Shown here in pieces: positions 1 through 5,080 of a stretch of DNA of 5,080 nt. Numbering within the stretch: the first letter of the stretch is position 1; every line of letters starts with the position of its first letter. A model generated the notes under the pieces. That model made no database searches. It saw only the letters and a program-made list of their open reading frames with translations, and was not told where the DNA came from. The translations under genes and the position numbers were made by a program. This DNA comes from DATDCV01 sp036524155 (GTDB taxonomy: Bacteria > Verrucomicrobiota > Verrucomicrobiia > Limisphaerales > UBA8199). The DNA is taken from NCBI GenBank assembly GCA_036524155.1, contig DATDCV010000234.1, forward strand, positions 1-5,080, read 5' to 3'.

Positions 1-2
1 GT

Positions 3-107
3 TACCTCGAGTGGGTCCGGGAACAGACGGTGTTACGCCCTCAGACCATGGAAAGCCGTCACAAAATGGATGGCAGCAGCCACATGACCGGAAGGCCTCA
101 TAAGTAA
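3..107 (+). CDS. Possible 3' end of an upstream gene (34 codons, partial)
   Basis: An open frame enters from the left edge and runs to a TAA at 105-107, ending 9 bases before the sigma factor start. The peptide starts YLEWVREQTVLRPQ and ends GRPHK. The codons nearest the edge mostly end in G or C, as in the real genes of this window, but the other two forward frames are also open over most of this stretch, so the reading is weak. I recognise no family. If real, it would be a gene lying just upstream of, and perhaps co-transcribed with, the sigma factor gene. Otherwise this stretch is the 5' leader of that gene. Confidence 0.2.
   Translation, partial: YLEWVREQTVLRPQTMESRHKMDGSSHMTGRPHK
20..45 (+). 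promoter_or_regulatory. Possible ECF-type promoter upstream of the sigma factor gene
   Basis: GGAAC at 20-24 resembles the -35 element of ECF/sigma-E promoters, and TCAGA at 41-45 resembles their -10 element, with 16 bases between. ECF sigma genes are often autoregulated, which makes the position suggestive. The predicted transcript would have a leader of roughly 65 bases before the ATG at 117. The match is short and could be chance, and it would lie inside an upstream gene if the open frame at 3-107 is real. Confidence 0.2.
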
Positions 108-116
108 TACCGCGCC

Positions 117-713
117 ATGAACGTCACCGGCGGCGACGAGCAGGATGCGCACGACATGACGCGGCTGGCGGGAGGCCATCCTGCGGCGCTCAACGAACTG
201 ATGGATCGCCACGGCGGGAAATTGTTCCATTACCTCGTTCGGTCGTTGCAGGATGAAGGCGACGCGGCTGATCTGGCCCAGGAAACCTTCGTCAGGGTTT
301 ACCAGAATCGCGCGAAATTCGACCCCACCCAGAAGTTCTCCACGTGGCTCTACGCCATCGCGAGCAACCTCGTCCGGGACCGGTACCGCTGGCGGTCGCG
401 GCACCCGCAGGTCTCGCTGGAAGCCGAAGCCGGCAAAGAGAACTCCTCCTCCCCCTCGGTCAATCTGCCGGCAGACGAGCCCGCGCCCGACCAAAGGCTG
501 CAAACTGAAGAACGCGCGGAAGCGGTCCGCCGGGCGGTTGCGGCACTGCCCGAGGAATTGAAACAGCCGCTCATCCTTGCGATCTATCAGGATCTGCCCC
601 AGGCAGAAATCGCTGCCATCTTGAAATGTTCGGTCAAAGCCGTAGAAACGCGAATCTACCGGGCGCGCCAGCAACTGCGGGCGGCTCTTGCCGGCCGGCT
701 GTCATCCATCTGA
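117..713 (+). CDS. ECF-family RNA polymerase sigma factor (sigma-70 superfamily)
   Basis: This 198-residue protein has the usual two-domain ECF layout. Sigma region 2 spans about residues 20-92, with the DLAQETFVRVY core-binding motif at 52-62 and the -10 recognition helix FSTWLYAIASNLVRDRYR at 74-91. A polar Ser/Pro/Glu-rich linker covers about 95-132. Sigma region 4 spans about 134-192, with the LPEELKQPLILAIYQDL helices and a helix-turn-helix, AEIAAILKCSVKAVETRIYRAR, at 163-184 that would read the -35 box. It should direct RNA polymerase to a dedicated set of promoters. The ATG at 117 is the first in-frame start after a TAA at 105-107; no good Shine-Dalgarno is visible (GGAAGG at 90-95 is too far). 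ECF genes are usually followed by a membrane or zinc-finger anti-sigma gene, but here the 3' side is a non-coding spacer and a convergent kinase gene, so its control is not visible. Subgroup and regulon are unknown. Confidence 0.95.
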   Translation: MNVTGGDEQDAHDMTRLAGGHPAALNELMDRHGGKLFHYLVRSLQDEGDAADLAQETFVRVYQNRAKFDPTQKFSTWLYAIASNLVRDRYRWRSRHPQVSLEAEAGKENSSSPSVNLPADEPAPDQRLQTEERAEAVRRAVAALPEELKQPLILAIYQDLPQAEIAAILKCSVKAVETRIYRARQQLRAALAGRLSSI

Positions 714-745
714 CGCGGCCACTGGAACCGGATCGAAAAAGGGAC

Positions 746-774
746 GGGTCCGGGGGAACTCATTGCCCGGCCCC
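746..774. terminator. GC-rich hairpin in the convergent spacer, possible terminator
   Basis: GGGTCCGGG (746-754) can pair with CCCGGCCCC (766-774) around an 11-base loop, eight of nine pairs matching. It begins 33 bases after the sigma factor stop. No T-tract follows on the + strand, but on the - strand the stem is followed, after five bases, by five Ts (complement of 736-740). It could therefore end leftward transcripts from the kinase gene, or act in both directions. The spacing is not ideal for an intrinsic terminator, so this is a weak call. Confidence 0.25.
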
Positions 775-820
775 ACGATGCCTTAGCCTGGATTTTCATA
801 CCTTGCACGGAATGGCGACG

Positions 821-894
821 GACCGGGGCGCCGACATGCTGTCGGCTTGTGCTGTACGATCGGAATAAGCCGACAGCATGTCGGCGCTCCGGTC
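821..894. repeat. 74-bp REPIN-like inverted repeat with nested hairpins
   Basis: Two 28-base arms (821-848 and 867-894) are inverted copies that match at 27 of 28 positions; the one difference (G827 against T888) would be a G-U pair in RNA. They are separated by an 18-base spacer (849-866). Each arm also contains its own palindrome, GCCGACATGCTGTCGGC (830-846) and its reverse complement (869-885), with 7-bp stems and 3-base loops. Two inverted short palindromes form the plan of a REPIN (paired REP elements), or of a very small MITE. It lies in non-coding DNA between two convergent genes, the favoured place for such elements, and may also block read-through from either side. No T-tract follows, so it is not a classic terminator. 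The structure is directly visible; the mobile or multicopy nature is inferred. Confidence 0.85.
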
Positions 895-957
895 CCGCAC
901 GTGTGAAACCTCCAGGCAAAGTCAAACGAGACGCGCTCGGTTTCGCCGCGGGAATTC

Positions 958-2361
958 CTACCTTAATGACGGCAAACTCGCCGCCGCCACGGCCTGGCCG
1001 TGACGCTTTTGTTTCTCGTCGGGAATGTGAAAACGAATTTTCTCGGCGAGCTGTGGAAACTCCTTTTTCAGCACGTTGCCGGCGCCGGTGATAATCAAGT
1101 CGCCGCCCGGGCCGGAAGTGACCCGGCCAAGGATCAGAACATTCTCCAGGTCGTAGAACTCGGCAAAATGCGCGACGCCATAGCCGAGATATGTCCCGAT
1201 GGTTTCGTAGATCTTCGCCGCCCGCGGGTCGCCGTCGGCCATCAGCTTCTGAACGTGTTTCAGTTTGTCGGGTAGCGACAGCTTCTCGTCGACCGTGATT
1301 CCGGCCGGAGCCAGCAGCCGGCCAACACATTGCTGGGAGAAGTACTGCACTCCGCAACCGTAGTCGCCCGACCATTCGTCCCGGGGCGCCTCGGGATTAT
1401 AATCCACCGGCACAAAAGCCAGCTCGTTGATCCAGGAGGTGATGTTGCCCTCGGCGTTGACGTAGCCTCCGGCCGTGCTCGTGCCCAGCGAAATGCCGAG
1501 AATCCGGCTAAGGCCGAGCGACATCGAGCCGGCCAGGGCGGTGACTTCCCCGTCGTTCACCACTTCCAGTGGCACGTTGTTCCAGGCTTTCTGAACCTCG
1601 AGAAAAAGATCCTTTACTCGCTGGTCGAAAAGGTCCGGCGGCACGCCGCGGAATAGCGAGGCGACTTTGACACGGTTGTTCACGTAAACGCCGGCCGCGC
1701 TGCCGCCAATCGCGTCCACACGCGGTAAATGGGCGGCGGCCTTCTTCAGTGAGTCCATGATCCCGTCAAAGTGATATTGCGGGTCGCGCTGGAAGTAGGG
1801 GTCCCACACCGTCTCGTCACTGAACACGACTTTGCCGTCGATCACCGCGGACACTTTGCGATCGCTGCCGCCGAGGTCGAACCCGATCCGGCAGCCCTCC
1901 AGGTGCCGGCCCAGGGCGGCGGCACGGCGGCGCTCTGGCGGCAGCGTCCTGGCGCTCACCACCTCAATCGGATGGTCGAACATGCGCTCGCCCACCAGAT
2001 TCGAGTCGAACTTGCCGGCGGGGATTTCGCGGTAGTGCACCGCCAGTCTCTCGGCCAGCGACGCCGGGCCGTCGACAAAGAGGCGAAAGCCGCCCCGGGA
2101 CCAGAGCAGAAATTTCACGAGGCGTTCGAGGTAGCGCAGATTGCCGGCAGCCTCCGGATGGCTGTCCGGCAGTATCCGAGTGACGAAGTGCGAAACACTG
2201 CCTTTGCTTTGTTCCAGGGCCAGCCGAACATCGACCGCTGCTTTCGACGCTTGCACCTTCTGGTGGAAGGCGCGATTGGCCAAAACCGCGGGCCGGAAGG
2301 CCGCGTCCAGTACCGGAACGACACCTGGAGGGACCAGGGAGAGGCCATCATTATTGTTCAT
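958..2361 (-). CDS. ROK-superfamily sugar kinase-like protein with N-terminal extension
   Basis: This 467-residue protein carries an actin-like ATPase fold of the ROK (repressor, ORF, kinase) type in its last two thirds. The phosphate-1 loop is FDLGGSDRKVSAV at 161-173, the presumed catalytic Asp is D270 in VVNDGEVTALAG, and the phosphate-2 loop is GTSTAGGYV at 293-301. E313 in NELAFVPVD matches the Glu of the ROK GEIGH segment. Typical ROK kinases have about 300 residues; here about 155 residues precede the phosphate-1 loop. They hold no recognisable helix-turn-helix, so this does not look like a ROK repressor. The zinc motif CxCGxxGCxE is degraded to YGCGVQYFSQ (334-343) and its partner His is Phe316. 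It probably phosphorylates a sugar or sugar acid in the cytoplasm, but the substrate cannot be assigned. It is transcribed divergently from the dehydrogenase-aldolase genes. The ATG at 2361 gives MNNNDG; no clear Shine-Dalgarno precedes it. The stop is TAG. Confidence 0.88.
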   Translation of the reverse strand: MNNNDGLSLVPPGVVPVLDAAFRPAVLANRAFHQKVQASKAAVDVRLALEQSKGSVSHFVTRILPDSHPEAAGNLRYLERLVKFLLWSRGGFRLFVDGPASLAERLAVHYREIPAGKFDSNLVGERMFDHPIEVVSARTLPPERRRAAALGRHLEGCRIGFDLGGSDRKVSAVIDGKVVFSDETVWDPYFQRDPQYHFDGIMDSLKKAAAHLPRVDAIGGSAAGVYVNNRVKVASLFRGVPPDLFDQRVKDLFLEVQKAWNNVPLEVVNDGEVTALAGSMSLGLSRILGISLGTSTAGGYVNAEGNITSWINELAFVPVDYNPEAPRDEWSGDYGCGVQYFSQQCVGRLLAPAGITVDEKLSLPDKLKHVQKLMADGDPRAAKIYETIGTYLGYGVAHFAEFYDLENVLILGRVTSGPGGDLIITGAGNVLKKEFPQLAEKIRFHIPDEKQKRHGQAVAAASLPSLR

Positions 2362-2370
2362 GATGCCCGA

Positions 2371-2398
2371 AGTCTAAAGTCTCGACTGTGGTATTCAA
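2371..2398 (-). promoter_or_regulatory. Weak sigma-70-like promoter candidate for the ROK gene
   Basis: Read leftward, TTGAAT (complement of 2393-2398) and TAGACT (complement of 2371-2376) each match four of six consensus positions of a -35 and -10 box, with a 16-base spacer. Transcription would begin only a few bases before the ATG at 2361, giving an almost leaderless mRNA, which would fit the lack of a Shine-Dalgarno. The consensus match is modest and unsupported by other evidence. Confidence 0.2.
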
Positions 2399-2518
2399 GT
2401 TCGCTGAATTGGCCGAGACCGCTGTTACCTTGCAGGCCTGGGTGGAGAAACCGCCGAAAATAATAGGCATGACGACAGCCAACTCTTACGCTGACGGCAG
2501 TGTAGGCCCGAACATACC

Positions 2519-2695
2519 ATGAGCCAGATGAAGCCCAGAGTGGTCGTTACCGACTGCGCCTTCTCCGACCCGGGAACCGAGCGCCAAATCCTGACCGCCG
2601 CGATAAAGAAACTCCGCGAAACGGCCTCCAATCTCGCTTTAAAGTCCGTGCGGGGTGAGCCCTTGGACAGCATCTTGAACGGAGTGAAACCTTGA
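2519..2695 (+). pseudogene. Internally deleted remnant of a D-2-hydroxyacid dehydrogenase
   Basis: A short frame of 58 residues starts at ATG 2519, with a second in-frame ATG at 2528 giving MKPRVVVTD. Residues 5-28 look like the N-terminal first strand and helix of a D-2-hydroxyacid dehydrogenase (KPRVVVTD...ERQILTAA). Residues 31-58 look like the extreme C-terminal helix and tail of the same family (KLRETASNLALKSVRGEP, then LNGVKP). Against the intact neighbour downstream, ERQILTAA matches ERRIVEAA (residues 19-26), and LRETASNLALKSVRGEP aligns with the segment starting at L296. About 265 residues, containing the whole NAD-binding domain and every catalytic residue, are therefore missing, while the frame is kept across the join. 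It is best read as a decayed tandem paralogue. The alternative, a functional small protein, is less likely. It begins 157 bp from the divergent ROK start and ends 55 bp before the intact gene. No good ribosome-binding site is visible. Confidence 0.6.
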
Positions 2696-2750
2696 GCCTG
2701 GCTGCTGCGACGCGACCTCGCAGGCCGCCGCACCGGCGAACCATCCGAGT

Positions 2751-3815
2751 ATGACCCCATTTAAAGTCGTCCTCATCCAGCACGAATACGCGTCCACAGA
2801 CATTGAGCGGCGGATTGTGGAAGCGGCGGGCGGCAAACTGATTGACGCGGATTTGCTGCCGCAGGCTGAAAGGATGCGTGCGGCGGAAGAGGCCGACGCG
2901 CTGATCGTCCGGTGGCTGGCGGTCACCCCGGACTTCATCAGCCGGTTGCGCCGCTGCCGCATCATCGTCCGTTATGGCGTGGGCTACGACAACGTGCATT
3001 ACGGGGCGGCGACGGCGGCCGGAATCATGATCGGCCATTGTCCGCATTACTGTCTGGACGAGGTTTCGACTCATGCGTTGGCCCTGCTGCTGGGCTGTAT
3101 CCGGGGGCTTAGCGAAACCCAGGCCGCGTTGAAGGCCGGCGGTTGGAGCCAAAACCCGTGCTTTCGCAGTGACCGCATGAGCGGTCGCACACTGGGGATT
3201 TTGGGGCTGGGGAATATTGGATGCGCCCTGGCCCGCAAGCTGGGCGGATGGGACCTGCGTTTGCTTGCCAGCGACCCTTTCGTGGAACCGGAAACCGCCG
3301 CGGCGGTGCGTGTCACGCTGGTGGATAGCGACACTTTGTTGCGTGAGTCCGATTATATTTCCCTGCACCTGCCCTTGTTGCCTGAAACGGAGCACCTGAT
3401 TGGCGAACGCGCCTTCGCGTTGATGAAGCGGGGTGTAATTCTCGTCAATACCTCCCGCGGGCCGATTGTGGACGAAGGGGCACTTCTCGCCGCGGTGGAA
3501 CGCGGGAAGTTGGCCGCCGCCGGCCTGGACGTGTTCGAGCAGGAACCCCTTCCTGCCGGGTCGCCGCTGCGACGCCACCCGCGCCTGCTGCTCAGTAATC
3601 ATGCCGCCTGGTACTCCGAAGACGCCCTGGCGGAACTGCATCGCAGCGTGGCCGAAGACGCGGTTCGGGTTTGCACCGGAGGATTGCCCGTGGCCCTCGC
3701 GAATCCTGAAGTGCTGCACAAGCTGGGACGTTTCCACGAGTGGAAACCGACCTGGAACGCGCGCTGGCGATGGAAACGCGCCGCCGCCCTCACGAATGCA
3801 GTGGTGGAGGAATAA
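2751..3815 (+). CDS. NAD-dependent D-isomer-specific 2-hydroxyacid dehydrogenase (CtBP/PGDH-like)
   Basis: This 354-residue cytoplasmic oxidoreductase should interconvert a 2-keto acid and a D-2-hydroxy acid with NAD(H). The catalytic domain comes from residues 1 to about 100 and from about 290 onward, with RYGVGYDNVHYGAA at 74-87 as a family hallmark. The Rossmann domain lies between, with LGLGNIG at 151-157 and an acidic D175 after the second strand, which favours NAD over NADP. The signature MKRGVILVNTSRGPIVDEGAL covers 225-245. The catalytic set is complete: R236 (NTSRG), E265 (FEQEP) and H284 (NHAAWYS). The HAAWYS form resembles the C-terminal-binding-protein branch. The C-terminus is about 30 residues longer than usual and rich in Trp and Arg. 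The gene ends in tandem stops (TAA TAG), 56 bp before the aldolase gene, probably in one operon. The ATG at 2751 gives a normal family N-terminus, although no strong Shine-Dalgarno is seen. The substrate is unknown; phosphoglycerate, glyoxylate and lactate-type activities all occur in this family. Confidence 0.93.
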   Translation: MTPFKVVLIQHEYASTDIERRIVEAAGGKLIDADLLPQAERMRAAEEADALIVRWLAVTPDFISRLRRCRIIVRYGVGYDNVHYGAATAAGIMIGHCPHYCLDEVSTHALALLLGCIRGLSETQAALKAGGWSQNPCFRSDRMSGRTLGILGLGNIGCALARKLGGWDLRLLASDPFVEPETAAAVRVTLVDSDTLLRESDYISLHLPLLPETEHLIGERAFALMKRGVILVNTSRGPIVDEGALLAAVERGKLAAAGLDVFEQEPLPAGSPLRRHPRLLLSNHAAWYSEDALAELHRSVAEDAVRVCTGGLPVALANPEVLHKLGRFHEWKPTWNARWRWKRAAALTNAVVEE

Positions 3816-3871
3816 TAGTCGCAGATGCGATTGCTTTTGCCCGCAAACCTCATCAAGCTCCGGAATAAATT

Positions 3872-4546
3872 ATGGCTCGTTTCCCACGTCTTGAAGTCTT
3901 GAACCGGATCGTCGAAGTCGGGCTCGTGCCCGTCTTTTACCACGGCGATCTCGAGGTCGCCTCGCAGGTGCTCGCGGCTTGCGCGGCGGGCGGCGTCACC
4001 GTCTTCGAGTTTACCAATCGCGGCGACCACGCCATCGACGTGTTCCAAGCCCTGGAACGGCGTGTCGAGCAGCACACGCCCGGCCTGATCCTCGGCGCAG
4101 GTTCTATCGCGGATGAGGCCACCGCGGCGCTCTATGTCGCTCACGGCGCCAACTTCATCGTCGGCCCTTCGTTCAACGAGCGCGTCGCGCGCTTCTGCAA
4201 CCGCCGCAAGGTCGCCTACGTCCCCGGCTGCGCCACGGCCACCGAGATCGCCACTGCCGAGGAAGCCGGATCCGAAGTTGTCAAACTGTTTCCCTGCGAA
4301 CTCGTCGGCGGCCCGGCATTCGTCAAAGCGCTGCTCGGTCCGTGCCCGTGGACACGCATCATGGCGACGGGCATCAGCAACGTCACCCAGGCGGGCCTGG
4401 CCGAATGGTTTAAGGCGGGCATTGTCACCGCCGGTATCGGCCGCGAGTTGCTGAAGAAGGAGTTTGTCGAGCAACGCGATTACGCGGCCATCACCCGGCG
4501 CGCTGCCGAGATCCGCCAGTGGATACAAGCAGCGCGCGGCCGCTGA
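3872..4546 (+). CDS. KDPG/KHG-family class I aldolase (Eda-like)
   Basis: This 224-residue protein is a (beta/alpha)8 barrel of the 2-keto-3-deoxy-6-phosphogluconate / 4-hydroxy-2-oxoglutarate aldolase family, close to the usual 205-225 residues. The family cleaves KDPG or a related 2-keto-3-deoxy acid to pyruvate plus an aldehyde, as in the Entner-Doudoroff and uronate pathways. Key residues are visible: E46 and R50 in FEFTNRG, GAGSI at 75-79, FIVGP at 95-99, YVPGCATATE at 116-125, and the Schiff-base lysine K138 in VKLFPCE. The phosphate-side loop reads MATGIS (164-169) where Eda has PTGG, so the substrate may not be KDPG itself; a non-phosphorylated or branched analogue is possible. GGA at 3862-3864 is a plausible short ribosome-binding site, seven bases before the ATG. 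It follows the dehydrogenase gene in the same direction, which suggests a shared catabolic operon whose end product is pyruvate. The gene symbol is withheld because orthology to eda is unproven. Confidence 0.92.
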   Translation: MARFPRLEVLNRIVEVGLVPVFYHGDLEVASQVLAACAAGGVTVFEFTNRGDHAIDVFQALERRVEQHTPGLILGAGSIADEATAALYVAHGANFIVGPSFNERVARFCNRRKVAYVPGCATATEIATAEEAGSEVVKLFPCELVGGPAFVKALLGPCPWTRIMATGISNVTQAGLAEWFKAGIVTAGIGRELLKKEFVEQRDYAAITRRAAEIRQWIQAARGR

Positions 4547-4659
4547 CGCTTCGCCCAAGGTTGGCAGCCGGTTCTCGAGGACATCGAGGTGCCCCTGACA
4601 ACGCCGCCGACCAGTGCTTCACGGCGTGCAACGCAGGTTCTTCACGTTAGGATGTCCCG

Positions 4660-4703
4660 TTCGTAACAGCCTTTACCGAATAACGCTCCCTGGCAGTTTT
4701 TTT
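4660..4703 (+). terminator. T-tract with weak upstream stem, doubtful terminator after the aldolase
   Basis: A run of seven Ts (4697-4703) lies about 150 bases after the aldolase stop, near the end of the convergent spacer. A weak stem, TTCGTAA (4660-4666) with TTACCGAA (4673-4680) and one bulged base, sits upstream but ends 16 bases before the Ts, too far for a standard intrinsic terminator. The rest of 4547-4715 contains nothing else I can interpret. Confidence 0.18.
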
Positions 4704-4715
4704 GGATCACCACAT

Positions 4716-5080
4716 TCAGTCCAGTCTTAGTCTATGGAACTTCCGGCCTCCACTGGGGATATCGTGAAATAGAAAGGTACCATCAGGTGCAAAACGGTTC
4801 GTGGATATCGGGAGCCAGGCCGTGAGATCCGCGCTCGTTTCCAGGACCGTTGACCGATTCGGAGGCCCGGTGGCAAGAAGATCCAGCCTGGCGGCGGCAC
4901 CGAGGGCAACCTGCAAATATCCCGGCGAGCCGAACTCATAAGCGCCAATGTCCGCCGCAGGGCCGACCGGTCGCGGAAATCCGCGCTGATCGGTGGCGGG
5001 CGCGGAGGCCGTATTGCCGGCGTCGATAGTCGGGCTGCCGGGGAACAGTGCCATCGTGAGGGTCGGCCCGCCGTTGTCCT
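4716..5080 (-). CDS. C-terminal end of a large secreted 'choice-of-anchor Q' type protein (partial)
   Basis: The leftward frame is open from the right edge and ends at a TGA (complement of 4716-4718), so only the last 120 residues are present; the start is outside the window and ATG 5054 is merely internal. The visible part begins DNGGPTLTMALFPGSP and continues with TIDAGN, TDQRGFPRP and DIGAYEF. This is the signature found at the end of parallel beta-helix and polymorphic-outer-membrane-like secreted proteins, the choice-of-anchor Q domain. It is followed by about 70 residues with a beta-rich pattern (VLETSADLTAWLPIS, then FLFHDIPSGG, then FHRLRLD). This tail resembles the terminal modules common on verrucomicrobial extracellular proteins. 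The full protein is probably exported and may be a beta-helix carbohydrate-active or adhesin-like protein, but its activity lies in the unseen part. It converges on the aldolase gene with 169 bp between. Confidence 0.85.
   Translation of the reverse strand, partial: DNGGPTLTMALFPGSPTIDAGNTASAPATDQRGFPRPVGPAADIGAYEFGSPGYLQVALGAAARLDLLATGPPNRSTVLETSADLTAWLPISTNRFAPDGTFLFHDIPSGGRKFHRLRLD

Noticed and set aside
626..868. Small rightward frame ending inside the inverted repeat
   Set aside because: Its first part overlaps the sigma factor in another frame and its last part is translated repeat. It has no coding support.
821..894. Reading the palindrome as an intrinsic terminator or a CRISPR repeat
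   Set aside because: No T-tract follows on either strand, and there is only one unit with no spacers. The nested-arm design fits a REPIN-like repeat better.
656..1375. Leftward frame of 239 codons spanning the spacer and the ROK 3' end
   Set aside because: It crosses the inverted repeat and overlaps the ROK gene in another frame, and the sequence is low in recognisable structure. It is not a gene.
1771..2463. Rightward open frame of 230 codons opposite the ROK gene
   Set aside because: It is antisense to clearly conserved ROK coding sequence and has no domain of its own.
2362..2518. Search for a riboswitch or operator in the divergent spacer
   Set aside because: Only a small GGTGG/CCGCC stem is visible near 2441-2455. 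There is no convincing aptamer or palindromic operator.
2547..3737. Long leftward open frame of 396 codons opposite the dehydrogenase gene
   Set aside because: The + strand gene has complete family motifs. The leftward translation is rich in Arg, Gln and Gly with no recognisable domain, as expected for an antisense shadow in GC-rich DNA.
3599..4558. Leftward open frame of 319 codons opposite the aldolase gene
   Set aside because: It covers the aldolase antisense and the end of the dehydrogenase. Its composition is shadow-like (Asp/Arg/Ala/Gly-rich) with no motifs.
4601..4627. Six-bp inverted repeat ACGCCG/CGGCGT in the spacer after the aldolase
   Set aside because: The stem is short, the loop is 15 bases and no T-tract follows. 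This is expected by chance in GC-rich DNA.

Overview
The window reads as chromosomal DNA of a GC-rich bacterium, most likely of the phylum Verrucomicrobiota (Pedosphaera/Limisphaerales-like). The best evidence is the leftward gene at the right edge. It encodes a 'choice-of-anchor Q' type tail followed by a terminal module of the pattern LE-S-DL-W...F-D...R, an arrangement I associate with large secreted verrucomicrobial proteins. Weak or absent Shine-Dalgarno sequences before most genes fit that placement. This is inference; no rRNA or marker gene is present.

Left part (1-957): an ECF-type sigma factor gene (117-713, +) stands alone, with no anti-sigma gene on its 3' side. Between it and the next gene is a 244-bp convergent spacer. 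This spacer holds a GC-rich hairpin and a striking 74-bp inverted repeat (821-894) in which each arm is itself a small hairpin. That design resembles a REPIN or tiny MITE.

Middle (958-4546): a divergent metabolic cluster. Leftward is a 467-residue ROK-superfamily sugar kinase-like protein with a long N-terminal region and a degenerate zinc motif. Rightward are a short remnant of a D-2-hydroxyacid dehydrogenase (2519-2695) that appears to join the N- and C-terminal ends with the middle deleted, a full-length D-2-hydroxyacid dehydrogenase (2751-3815), and a KDPG/KHG-type aldolase (3872-4546). Together they suggest catabolism of a sugar or sugar acid through a 2-keto-3-deoxy intermediate to pyruvate: a kinase, an NAD-dependent oxidoreductase and a Schiff-base aldolase. 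The exact substrate cannot be read from the sequence.

Right part (4547-5080): a 169-bp convergent spacer with a T-tract but no convincing terminator stem, then the 3' end of the leftward secreted-protein gene, whose start lies beyond the window.

I found no CRISPR array, tRNA, rRNA, transposase or defence system. The two most noteworthy items are the REPIN-like palindrome and the collapsed dehydrogenase copy beside its intact relative.
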